Assembly (NCBI GenBank): GCA_965221485.1 | Contig: OZ244893.1 | Coordinates: 1,240,001 to 1,304,000 of the forward strand | Length of the DNA: 64,000 nucleotides | Direction of reading: 5' to 3' | DNA from: JAJEBT01 sp965221485 | GTDB lineage: Bacteria > Pseudomonadota > Alphaproteobacteria > MPNO01 > UBA830 | Shown here: piece by piece, positions 55,349-63,096 of the stretch | Layout of the letters: every line of letters starts with the position of its first letter | How positions within the stretch are numbered: position 1 is the first letter of the stretch | Translations under genes and position numbers: made by a program | Notes under the pieces: model-generated | The model's input: only the letters and a program-made list of their open reading frames with translations | What the model was told of the DNA's origin: nothing | The model's database searches: none

Positions 55349-56320
55349 ATGTATTACGAATTTGTTCCCATGCCCGAGCGTAATCCGTTGCGATGGCCCA
55401 ATGGCGCCCGGGTCGCCTTGCTGGTCACCTTCAATCTCGAGTACTGGGATCTGATCCGCGATACCGACGAGGCCTATTATGCAGGTGGACCAGCCATTCT
55501 GCCGGATCCGCTTCCCGGCAATGTCGCGGACATTCCCAATTACACATGGCGCGAATATGGCCAGCGTGTTGGCATATGGCGACTGTTCGATATCATGGAC
55601 CGGGCCGGTGTCCCGGCCAGCTGCACCATGAATGCCAAGATGGGCCTGGAGCGGCCACAGGCCATCAACTATTGCGTCGAACGGGGCTGGGAGCTTGTGG
55701 CGCACAACTATGTCCAGTCCGATCTCCTGACCAATTATTATTTTGACGGGAAGGGTGAGCGTGAACTGGTTCTGGAAACGCTCCGGGTCTATGAACAGAC
55801 TGTCGGCAAGAAAGCGGCCGGGTGGCTGTCCTCGTCTCTTCGCGGCAACCCCTCCACGGTGGATCTTCTGGCAGAACAGGGACTTCTCTATACCACCGAC
55901 TTTCTCAATGATGATCAGCCATACCTGATTCACACGGATCATGGCCCGATCGTCTCGATTCCCTATAGCAACGAGGTCAATGACTTCATGATCTTCATGC
56001 GCCGCGGCAATACAACCAGCGAAGCGTTTGAGGTTTTCAAGGAACAGTTCGACGCGCTTTACGCCGAGGGCGCCGAGAGCGGCAGGCTCATGAATCTGGG
56101 CTTGCACCCGCATGTGGTTGGTCAGCCCTTCCGCGCCCGCTGTGTACGCGAATTCATTGACTACGCAAAACAGTTTCCCGATGTCTGGTGGACGACGCGG
56201 GAAGAAATTGCCCGGTGGTATCTGGAAAACCACGAGCACCATATTCCGTCTCGGAGCCGCCCTCGGGGGCGCACCGAAACACCCGCGAATCAGGTTGCTG
56301 GCCGCCGCGAACAGGAATGA
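55349..56320 (+). CDS. polysaccharide deacetylase-fold protein (PuuE allantoinase-like branch)
   Basis: A 323-residue NodB-fold hydrolase starting at the ATG at 55349 (MYYEFVPMPERNPLRWPNG). Blocks PNYTWREYGQRVGIWRLFDIMD, VERGWELVAHNYVQSD and DFLNDDQPYLI follow the PuuE/allantoinase-like branch, which acts on C-N bonds rather than on polysaccharide. The family HGxxxS metal block reads AHNYVQSD, so one His site may differ. It lies 70 bp after cofC. An amide or cyclic ureide substrate is inferred. Confidence 0.85.
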   Translation: MYYEFVPMPERNPLRWPNGARVALLVTFNLEYWDLIRDTDEAYYAGGPAILPDPLPGNVADIPNYTWREYGQRVGIWRLFDIMDRAGVPASCTMNAKMGLERPQAINYCVERGWELVAHNYVQSDLLTNYYFDGKGERELVLETLRVYEQTVGKKAAGWLSSSLRGNPSTVDLLAEQGLLYTTDFLNDDQPYLIHTDHGPIVSIPYSNEVNDFMIFMRRGNTTSEAFEVFKEQFDALYAEGAESGRLMNLGLHPHVVGQPFRARCVREFIDYAKQFPDVWWTTREEIARWYLENHEHHIPSRSRPRGRTETPANQVAGRREQE

Positions 56321-56420
56321 AGGAAGGTCCGAAAGCCGAACCGGCCTGCGCGAGGCTGGCCCCAGGGCAAGATTTCCTGACGCGGTATCCGTCAGCCCTC
56401 GTTCCGAAACCGGCGACGCC

Positions 56421-57491
56421 ATGAAGATCGGGGAGATTCTCCGGGACATTGCCCGCTGTTGTCCGACGCTGTTGCTGGCTGCGTCGGGGGGCTGGTTATT
56501 GTCCCTTGTCCATGTACCGCTGGCGTGGTTTTTCGGGGCATTGTTTGCGGTTGCCGGGATCAACCTGATCGGTGTCCGCATGAGGGGTCCCCGGGGATTC
56601 CGCCAGCTGGGACAAATTTTCATCGGCTCGACAATTGGCCTGTACTTTACTCCGATTGTCGCGGGCATCGTATTGGCTCATCTGCCATGGATGCTTGTGG
56701 TCGCCCTGGTTTCGATCGGATTTGGCGGCGTTGGCGCACTGATCGTCGGGCGCCTTGCCGGCCTCGATCGCGCAACAGCGTTCTTCGGGAATGTCCCCGG
56801 CGGAATGGTCGAGATGCTGGAGATCGGCGACCGCTACGGCGCCTCCGCAGTTCCTCTGACACTTTCGCAGCTGACACGGGTCACCATCGTCGTCCTCTCA
56901 ATGCCACCTGCGCTGACCATCCTGGGACAAACCGGTACGGAAATTTTCATCCCCCTTGCCCGAAACATCAATCTGCCATTGCTGACGGTTCTCATTCTGG
57001 TTGCCAGCGCAGCTGCCTGTCTGTTGCACCGGCTGGGAATGCCCAACAGCTGGATGTTGGGAAGCGCATTCGTCACTGCATTGCCCACCCTGTTCGAAAT
57101 CGAGATCTCCATCATGCCGGTGGAACTGCTCAACGTCGCCCAGGTCCTGATCGGCATCGCACTTGGTGAGCGCTTCAGTCGCCAGGCAATGGCCTCCGCT
57201 CCGAAAGTCATCATCGGATCGGCGTTCACAACCCTTGTCATGATGATTGCTGCGGTTGTCCTGGCGCTGTTTATTGCCGGTCAAACGGGGATCGTTCCGG
57301 CTGCCCTGATCGCCGCGACCGCCCCGGGCGGTCTCGCCGAAATGAGCCTTACCGCCGCCGTTCTCAAGCTGGGGGTGCCCCTGGTTACCGCCTATCACAT
57401 CGTCCGCGTCATACTGATTACCCTCCTGACCCTGCCCCTGTACCAGCTCGGCCTCGTCATGTTTCCCATCAAGCCCGGGGAGAAGGCATAA
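56421..57491 (+). CDS. AbrB-family putative transporter (ammonia monooxygenase-like DUF)
   Basis: Integral membrane protein of 356 residues from the ATG at 56421, with about ten hydrophobic segments in two homologous halves (WFFGALFAVAGINLIGVRM near 35 and SWMLGSAFVTALP near 214). This family is annotated as AbrB-type, often mislabelled ammonia monooxygenase; some members affect aidB expression, and transport is likely. FGNVPGGMVEMLEIG and AATAPGGLAEMSLTAAV are the duplicated family motifs. Probably the permease of this gene set. Confidence 0.88.
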   Translation: MKIGEILRDIARCCPTLLLAASGGWLLSLVHVPLAWFFGALFAVAGINLIGVRMRGPRGFRQLGQIFIGSTIGLYFTPIVAGIVLAHLPWMLVVALVSIGFGGVGALIVGRLAGLDRATAFFGNVPGGMVEMLEIGDRYGASAVPLTLSQLTRVTIVVLSMPPALTILGQTGTEIFIPLARNINLPLLTVLILVASAAACLLHRLGMPNSWMLGSAFVTALPTLFEIEISIMPVELLNVAQVLIGIALGERFSRQAMASAPKVIIGSAFTTLVMMIAAVVLALFIAGQTGIVPAALIAATAPGGLAEMSLTAAVLKLGVPLVTAYHIVRVILITLLTLPLYQLGLVMFPIKPGEKA

Positions 57492-57585
57492 TGATGCTGG
57501 GGACGCCCCGACAACCTCCGTACAGCCGCGCGACATTCGACACTGTTCTCCCCGGTATGGCGCACGGTCCGGAAACGCACTCGCG

Positions 57586-58596
57586 ATGAACATCAAACAA
57601 CCTGTCAACAGAAACGAGATTCTGGAGTGTCTTCGCGGACACGGCATCATCGACAACGACGAACACCCGACATTCAGGGAGCTCGAAGGCGGAGTCTCCT
57701 CCGACATCTGGTTCTGCGAAACCCGACGCGGCAAGATCTGCGTGAAGCGGGCCCTCTCCAGGCTCAAGACCGAGATGGAATGGCATGCTCCGGTGACGCG
57801 CAACGCAAGCGAAGCAGAATGGATACGTGTTGCAGGAAAAATTGTACCGGGTGCAGTTCCCAGGCTCCTCGCTGAAGACCACGACATCGGGCTGTTCGTC
57901 ATGGAATATTTCGATCCGGCCACCCACAAGGTCTGGAAAAACCAGCTCAGGGACGGCACGGTGTCGCCGGACACCGCTGCAATGGTCGGCGCGGCCCTCG
58001 GGACAATCCATGCGGCCACAACCAACAACCCGGTTGTGAAGCGGCGGTTTGCGACCGACGGAATATTTCAGGATATCAGGATCGAGCCCTATCTGCTGCG
58101 TACGGCACGCGCTCATCCGGATCTGGCGTCGAAACTGCAAACTCTCGCACAGCAAACACTCGCGACCCGGCGGGTCCTTGTGCATGGCGATGTCAGCCCC
58201 AAGAACATACTCGTGGGGCCGGACGGGCCGGTGTTTCTGGACGCGGAATGCGCATGGTTTGGTGAACCTGCGTTTGATCTCGCCTTTTGCCTCAACCATC
58301 TGTTGCTCAAATGTATCTGGCGTCCGCGCTGGACCGGGAGTTATCTGGATTGCTACGCGGCGCTGGCGGAAAGCTATTTCGGGCATGTTGACTGGGAGTC
58401 ACCGAGCCAGCTGGAAAAGCGCGCCGCAGCGCTCCTGCCGGGGCTGATGCTGGCACGGGTTGACGGCGCGTCACCGGTTGAATACGTGACGGAAGCAGCC
58501 GACAAGGAGCGGGTCCGCCTGATCGCAAGGCGGGCTCTCGAGACACCCTGCGATACGCTGGCCCTGTTCTGTCGTCAGTTCCGGCTGGAACTGTGA
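57586..58596 (+). CDS. APH-fold phosphotransferase (small-molecule kinase)
   Basis: Kinase of the aminoglycoside phosphotransferase superfamily, 336 residues. ATP lysine K54 (CVKRAL), catalytic loop H200-G-D202-V-S-P-K-N207 and metal site D219-A-E221 are intact. The family phosphorylates hydroxyl groups on antibiotics, choline, homoserine, sugars and hydroxyacids. The stop overlaps the start of the enolase-like gene by 4 nt (GTGA), so the two are translated together. A hydroxyacid or similar metabolite is a better guess here than an antibiotic, from context alone. Confidence 0.88.
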   Translation: MNIKQPVNRNEILECLRGHGIIDNDEHPTFRELEGGVSSDIWFCETRRGKICVKRALSRLKTEMEWHAPVTRNASEAEWIRVAGKIVPGAVPRLLAEDHDIGLFVMEYFDPATHKVWKNQLRDGTVSPDTAAMVGAALGTIHAATTNNPVVKRRFATDGIFQDIRIEPYLLRTARAHPDLASKLQTLAQQTLATRRVLVHGDVSPKNILVGPDGPVFLDAECAWFGEPAFDLAFCLNHLLLKCIWRPRWTGSYLDCYAALAESYFGHVDWESPSQLEKRAAALLPGLMLARVDGASPVEYVTEAADKERVRLIARRALETPCDTLALFCRQFRLEL

Positions 58597-59858
58597 CCGG
58601 ACCAATCATCGCCGGGGTGCACGGACGCCGGGTCTGGGACTCCCGCGGCCGGCCAACGGTGGAAGCGGAGATCACCCTCTCTGACGGCACTGTGGCCCGC
58701 GGAATTGCACCTGCAGGTGCATCGACCGGCTCTCTCGAGGCCGTCGATCTGCGCGATGGCGGCCACGCGCTTGCAGGCTTTGATGTGACCAGAGCCGTCC
58801 GGAACGTGACTGATGTGATTGCACCGCTCCTGATGGGAATGGATCCGGGCGAGCAACAATTGATTGATCAGATCATGATTGATGCCGATGGGACCCCGTA
58901 CAAGTCCCGTCTCGGCGGCAATGCCATCATCGCTGTCTCGACAGCAGCCCTTCATGCCGCCGCGGTGTCCCGGGGCCTACCGCTTTGGAAATACCTGGCT
59001 GGCGACCGAAAGGTCAGGATTCCGCTCCCTCAAATCCAGATTTTGGGTGGCGGAGTTCATGCCGGCCGGCGCATCGATATCCAGGACATCATGGCCGTCC
59101 CTTTGGGCGCCGAGAGTTTCGGTTCGGCTCTGGAGATGGTCGCCGAGGTTTACAGGTCTGCCGGCAACCTGCTGGAAACTGCCGGCAAGCGTTTTGGGCT
59201 GGCTGACGAAGGTGGCTGGTGGCCCGCCTTCGAGAGCAACGAGGAAGCGCTCGAGATGATGGTACGTGCCATCGAAGCGGCCGGCTTCCGCTCCGGTGAA
59301 GATATCGGCATTGCCCTGGATATTGCGGCTTCTGCGTTTGGCACCCGGGGACAGTACCGCCTGGGTCTCGAGGGAAGGGAACTGGTCAGCGAGGAATTGA
59401 TCGAAATGCTGGGTTCCTGGATTGACAGATATCCGTTGGTGTCTGTGGAGGATCCGCTGGCCGAGGATGACGCGGAAGGCTTGCGCTCCTTTACCGAACG
59501 CTATGGAGACCGGATCCAGATCGTCGGTGATGACTTCCTGGTGACCAATGCAGATCGGATTGCGGACGCAGCACAAGCCGGGATCTGCAACACGGCGCTG
59601 ATCAAGCCGAACCAGGCGGGAACAGTTACAGAGACAGTGGCTGCTCTCGACGCTGCGAGAGCCGCCGGATGGCGGACAATCGTCTCTGCTCGTTCAGGTG
59701 AGACGGAAGATGTCACGATTGCTCACATGGCCGTCGGCTGGGATGCGGGACAGCTCAAGGTCGGATCGTTTGCCCGCTCCGAGCGCATGGCAAAATGGAA
59801 TGAGGTCCTGAGAATTGCTGAAGCACTTGGCGAGGAGTCGGAACTGGGGCGGCTATGA
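58593..59858 (+). CDS. enolase paralogue with altered active site
   Basis: A 421-residue enolase-family protein starting at GTG. Conserved: the GASTG loop (42-46), H156 (GGVHAG), E206 (ADEGGW), metal ligands D243, E286, D313, and base K338 (LIKPNQAGT), R367-S368 and K389. Changed: the usual second-sphere Glu in DIQEFM is D165 (DIQDIM), and the His of SHRSGETED is A366 (SARSGETED). In yeast enolase these two positions (Glu168 and His373) form part of the same acid network. It is unlikely to be the glycolytic enolase; a related phospho-hydroxyacid may be dehydrated. Overlaps both neighbours by 4 nt. Confidence 0.88.
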   Translation: MTGPIIAGVHGRRVWDSRGRPTVEAEITLSDGTVARGIAPAGASTGSLEAVDLRDGGHALAGFDVTRAVRNVTDVIAPLLMGMDPGEQQLIDQIMIDADGTPYKSRLGGNAIIAVSTAALHAAAVSRGLPLWKYLAGDRKVRIPLPQIQILGGGVHAGRRIDIQDIMAVPLGAESFGSALEMVAEVYRSAGNLLETAGKRFGLADEGGWWPAFESNEEALEMMVRAIEAAGFRSGEDIGIALDIAASAFGTRGQYRLGLEGRELVSEELIEMLGSWIDRYPLVSVEDPLAEDDAEGLRSFTERYGDRIQIVGDDFLVTNADRIADAAQAGICNTALIKPNQAGTVTETVAALDAARAAGWRTIVSARSGETEDVTIAHMAVGWDAGQLKVGSFARSERMAKWNEVLRIAEALGEESELGRL

Positions 59859-60799
59859 AAGCAATTCTCCAGTACCGGGCGAGCCCGGGATTTCAGCAGC
59901 GGATAGCGGAAACGGCCCCGGACTGGCTTTCGGTCCATGTCATAGAAGAGACCGACAGGATCTCGTTGGATCAGCAGATCGGGGATACGGAGATCCTGCT
60001 GCATGTTCTCGAACCGGTAACGAAGGATGTCATGGAGCGGGCGCCGGGGCTTCGGCTCATCCAGAAAATCGGAGTGGGGATCAATACCATCGATGTCGCT
60101 GCAGCCAAACAGCACGGAATCGCGGTCTGCAACATGCCGGGCACGAATTCCCGGGCCGTCGCAGAGATGGCACTGACCCTCATGCTGGCAGCCTTGCGGG
60201 GAATCAGTTATTTCGATCCGGCCATGCGCCGGGGCGAGGGTTGGCAAGCCAGTACGGACCGTTTCGATGGCCTGGGAGAAATCTGCGGCCGTTCTGTTGG
60301 TCTGGTTGGTTACGGCGCAAGTGCACGCCTCCTCTCGCCGATCCTCTCGGCCATGGGTGCCACCGTGTTCTACACCGCCACGGCGCCAAAGGCGGATGCT
60401 GACGCCCAATGGAGGCCCCTGCCCGATCTCCTCGCCGAGTCCGACATTGTTTCCCTGCATTTGCCCCTGACTCCTGCGACCCATCGAATGATCGATTCGA
60501 CGGCCATAGCGCGCATGAAACCGGGAGCCGTTCTGATCAACACATCACGGGGCGATCTGGTTGACGAAAGCGCCCTCATCCGGGCCCTGCGCAGCGGTCA
60601 CCTGCGATCCGCCGGACTCGATGTTGTTTCGATGGAACCGGCTTCTGCTGACAACCCGCTGTTCAACCTTCCCAATGTCGTGGTCACACCACATATTGCC
60701 TGGCTCACGCCTGAGACACTTGACCGCAGTCTGGAAATAGCGTTCGAGAATTGCCGAAGGCTACGAGATCACGAAGACCTCATGTTTCGGGTCGCGTGA
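59855..60799 (+). CDS. D-2-hydroxyacid dehydrogenase (NAD-dependent)
   Basis: D-isomer-specific 2-hydroxyacid dehydrogenase of 314 residues, starting in an ATGA overlap. NAD motif GLVGYGASARLL, catalytic Arg in INTSRGDLVDE, Glu in DVVSMEPA and His in VTPHIAW are all present. The family includes glyoxylate/hydroxypyruvate reductase and D-lactate dehydrogenase. With the kinase and enolase paralogue it forms a tight three-gene unit acting on 2-hydroxy or 2-oxo acids. The frame stays open for 74 codons after the TGA stop. Confidence 0.93.
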   Translation: MKAILQYRASPGFQQRIAETAPDWLSVHVIEETDRISLDQQIGDTEILLHVLEPVTKDVMERAPGLRLIQKIGVGINTIDVAAAKQHGIAVCNMPGTNSRAVAEMALTLMLAALRGISYFDPAMRRGEGWQASTDRFDGLGEICGRSVGLVGYGASARLLSPILSAMGATVFYTATAPKADADAQWRPLPDLLAESDIVSLHLPLTPATHRMIDSTAIARMKPGAVLINTSRGDLVDESALIRALRSGHLRSAGLDVVSMEPASADNPLFNLPNVVVTPHIAWLTPETLDRSLEIAFENCRRLRDHEDLMFRVA

Positions 60800-61024
60800 A
60801 CCGTTACCTGCCACATAGCCACCAAGCGTAGGCAAACATATAAGGGCAAGGGACACTGGCAAATTCATTACGATGACGATGGCCTCCTAGATCTACAGCC
60901 TCTCTACCGGCGACTTGGGTCGTCCGGTTCAACCGATCTGGTCTGTCGATACCAAGGATTCGACAATTATTGGGAACCGCAGCGAAGCTCTGCAGGCTTA
61001 TCACTGGCTTCCGGGACCAACTAG
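60800..61024 (+). other. 74-codon open stretch without start, in frame after the hydroxyacid dehydrogenase
   Basis: Continuing past the TGA at 60797-60799 in the same frame, no stop occurs until TAG at 61022-61024. The reading is acidic and aromatic-rich (GHWQIHYDDDGLLDLQPLY, later GFDNYWEPQ), unlike the Arg/Ser noise of most gaps here. There is no ATG, GTG or TTG early in it. It may be a gene relic or chance. Confidence 0.25.
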
Positions 61025-61227
61025 TGTCCGGGCCTTCCCCTCTCCGGTGTGCTGGCACGCAGGGCAGTGAACACCTTTTCTGTCTCTCGCAATATGGTCC
61101 TTTCCCTAGCGGTGAAGAGGCTCCGGTACGGTCTCTTGCAGTGCCACGCCCGTCGAAGAAAGGCAATCAGAATGATAGCGTTGGCCAATAGTAGGAGACT
61201 GATAATGGCTGCTGCGGACAGGATCAT
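61021..61227 (-). CDS. possible small single-pass membrane protein
   Basis: A 68-residue frame with one strong hydrophobic helix (about 4-24, SAAAIISLLLLANAIILIAF) followed by a basic stretch (RRAWHCKRPYR) and a helical charged tail (TARERTILRETEKVF). An AAGGAAAGG lies about 10 nt before the ATG. The layout is what a positive-inside membrane anchor would show, and the tail faintly resembles the segment after the anchor in DUF2726 proteins, without the nuclease-like domain. Not recognised; it could be a truncated accessory gene. Confidence 0.35.
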   Translation of the reverse strand: MILSAAAIISLLLLANAIILIAFLRRAWHCKRPYRSLFTARERTILRETEKVFTALRASTPERGRPGH

Positions 61228-61656
61228 AGTCAATGACCTTTCCTTGTTGACTTGATTCTCTGCTGCTGAGCCGATGCAGCATGATGCTGCGATCACAGAG
61301 TTCAAACGCGCATTCAGTATTGCAAGTGTCGCCTGACTGCAGCGGAAGCTGGCAAGAGCTCGGTCCCCGTCTCCACATCCGCCAAGGGATCTTTCCAACG
61401 TTTTAGATCGCCAAACGACAGATCGAAGGGCGTTGGATTCGGGCTTGACGTCGGTTGCATGGTAAATTGCACCAAAGCGCGAGCGTTTGCTGCGCGGCGC
61501 TTTAGGCTGGTAAAGCCGCGGTCGGACGCGACTCTGGTTCACCTTCGAAGCCCCAACACCTCTCTGTCATTGAGGGCGCTGTGGATTGCGGCCATCCATG
61601 GCTTACTTTACCGCCAACACCGAAGTCCTTAAATCTCATTATGGAGACTTTGACCC
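61228..61656. other. 429-bp stretch upstream of the accessory gene
   Basis: No convincing gene. A minus-strand frame continues upstream of 61227 but loses any protein-like pattern. The base composition is more AT-rich than in the core parts of the window. Confidence 0.3.
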
Positions 61657-62571
61657 ATGACAGCAAGAAACGAAGGTAAGTGTTGCGATGCGGTTCTACG
61701 CCTGCTTGAAAGCCATTACCAGTCGGAGCGCCAACGGGTTCATTTTCCCGACAAGGTCGACAGCACGAAGCCGCGTGTCGATGTATGCGTTGAGTTGGGC
61801 GGGAAACGCCATGTTCTTGAACATACCCGAATCGAGCCGTTCTCTAGAGCAATTGGTGCCGGTGTCTTTCTTCGGAAACTCATGGATGACGTGAGGAAAC
61901 AACTTTCTGGTTATGACCCCCTGCCAGGTCCTGCGCGCTTCAATTTGAAACTGCCGCAGAACCCAGGCAACACCAACGCCCGGTTGCTCCTCGACTCGGA
62001 AAAAATTGCTGATTGGGTCGCATCCGAAGCCAAAAACCTATACTCCCGCGCCTTGCAAGCCGGTATTTTCAAACAGACATCGATTAAACGAGAATTCTCA
62101 GATCGGCTTACTTTGTACCTCACCTGCACCCCGCTGGGTCAACCGTGTATTACGACCCCGGGCGAATTCGGCGCTGTTCGAGATGCGCCTGATTCCAGCC
62201 AACTCCGATTGCGACTCTGCAAGGCACTGGACGACAAATGCCCCAAGCTGCGGTGCTGCCAACATAGAGGCGCACGAACCGTGTTAGTGCTGGAAAGTGA
62301 CGACATCGTGCTTGATTACACTTGTGTCCGTAAAGCGTTAGAGGAAATATCCGAAAAACGCATCGATTTGCCGGATGAGATATATCTTATTTGGAACACT
62401 AGCTGCGAGAAGTGGTACGTTTTTCCAATGAATTGCTCTGCGGATTTATTATTTAAAAACGACATATTTCCTAATAAATTCGATAACAATCGATCATTTC
62501 TTTCCGTAGACCTAGGCAAAAAGACGTACAATTCAGATGATAAAGGTTGCGAAATCTGTTTGGGTTACTGA
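61657..62571 (+). CDS. hypothetical accessory protein, AT-richer than surroundings
   Basis: A 304-residue protein I do not recognise. The ATG has GGAG about 9 nt upstream. Residues 41-60 read VDVCVELGGKRHVLEHTRIE; the D42, E46 and E55-H56 spacing is reminiscent of nuclease-like cores (PD-(D/E)xK fold), but this is weak. The middle has many cysteines (CPKLRCC; GCEICLG at the very end). Codon use turns clearly AT-rich toward the 3' end (runs of Asn, Lys, Phe, Asp), unlike the neighbours, which suggests horizontal transfer. A defence or restriction role is possible but unproven. Confidence 0.7.
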   Translation: MTARNEGKCCDAVLRLLESHYQSERQRVHFPDKVDSTKPRVDVCVELGGKRHVLEHTRIEPFSRAIGAGVFLRKLMDDVRKQLSGYDPLPGPARFNLKLPQNPGNTNARLLLDSEKIADWVASEAKNLYSRALQAGIFKQTSIKREFSDRLTLYLTCTPLGQPCITTPGEFGAVRDAPDSSQLRLRLCKALDDKCPKLRCCQHRGARTVLVLESDDIVLDYTCVRKALEEISEKRIDLPDEIYLIWNTSCEKWYVFPMNCSADLLFKNDIFPNKFDNNRSFLSVDLGKKTYNSDDKGCEICLGY

Positions 62572-63096
62572 GTGTTGTTTCCCACATTGATTCAGCGTTT
62601 ACGTCTGATTTCGTCTTGCGCTTTTCCATCGGGGGTCTGAAAAGCGGTCGAAAGATCGCGGTGAATTCTGACCTGCCTGCGGGGTCACTCCACCAAGCAC
62701 ATAACATCGAGGAATCGTCATACCGCCATGCTAAAGCAAATAAAGTCTTCTCCTGTCAAGAGGTGCTGCTGAGCCGGAATACCTGGTAACTGCCAGACAG
62801 TGACGACAGATCACTAACCCAGTCGGGCGGGATCGACACCAGGGTTGCGCTTAACCGGTTGAAAACGTTTCTGGAAACTCGCAGTTTCGTGCAAGTATTG
62901 CGCGCTGCGCCTCAACTCACTCAACAAAAATCAGCAAGGCTTGCCATACTCCTGCAGGCCATACCAATGCAGAGAATTGCTTCACGTCGACTGCCATGCT
63001 GCCCGATACCCTTGTGTTCCCGGGATTCCGGCTGGCGCCGCGAACCTCCGATCCCGAATCGCGAGATCCTGAATTATTGAATACAGTACTCCTGAC
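62572..63096. other. 525-bp stretch without a supported gene
   Basis: Follows the AT-rich accessory gene and precedes the nuclease gene. Composition returns to the window average toward its end. No repeat, tRNA fragment or integrase remains were seen. Confidence 0.4.

Noticed and set aside
55313..56668. 451-codon minus-strand frame
   Set aside because: Antisense to the deacetylase-fold gene and the AbrB-type gene, both well supported.
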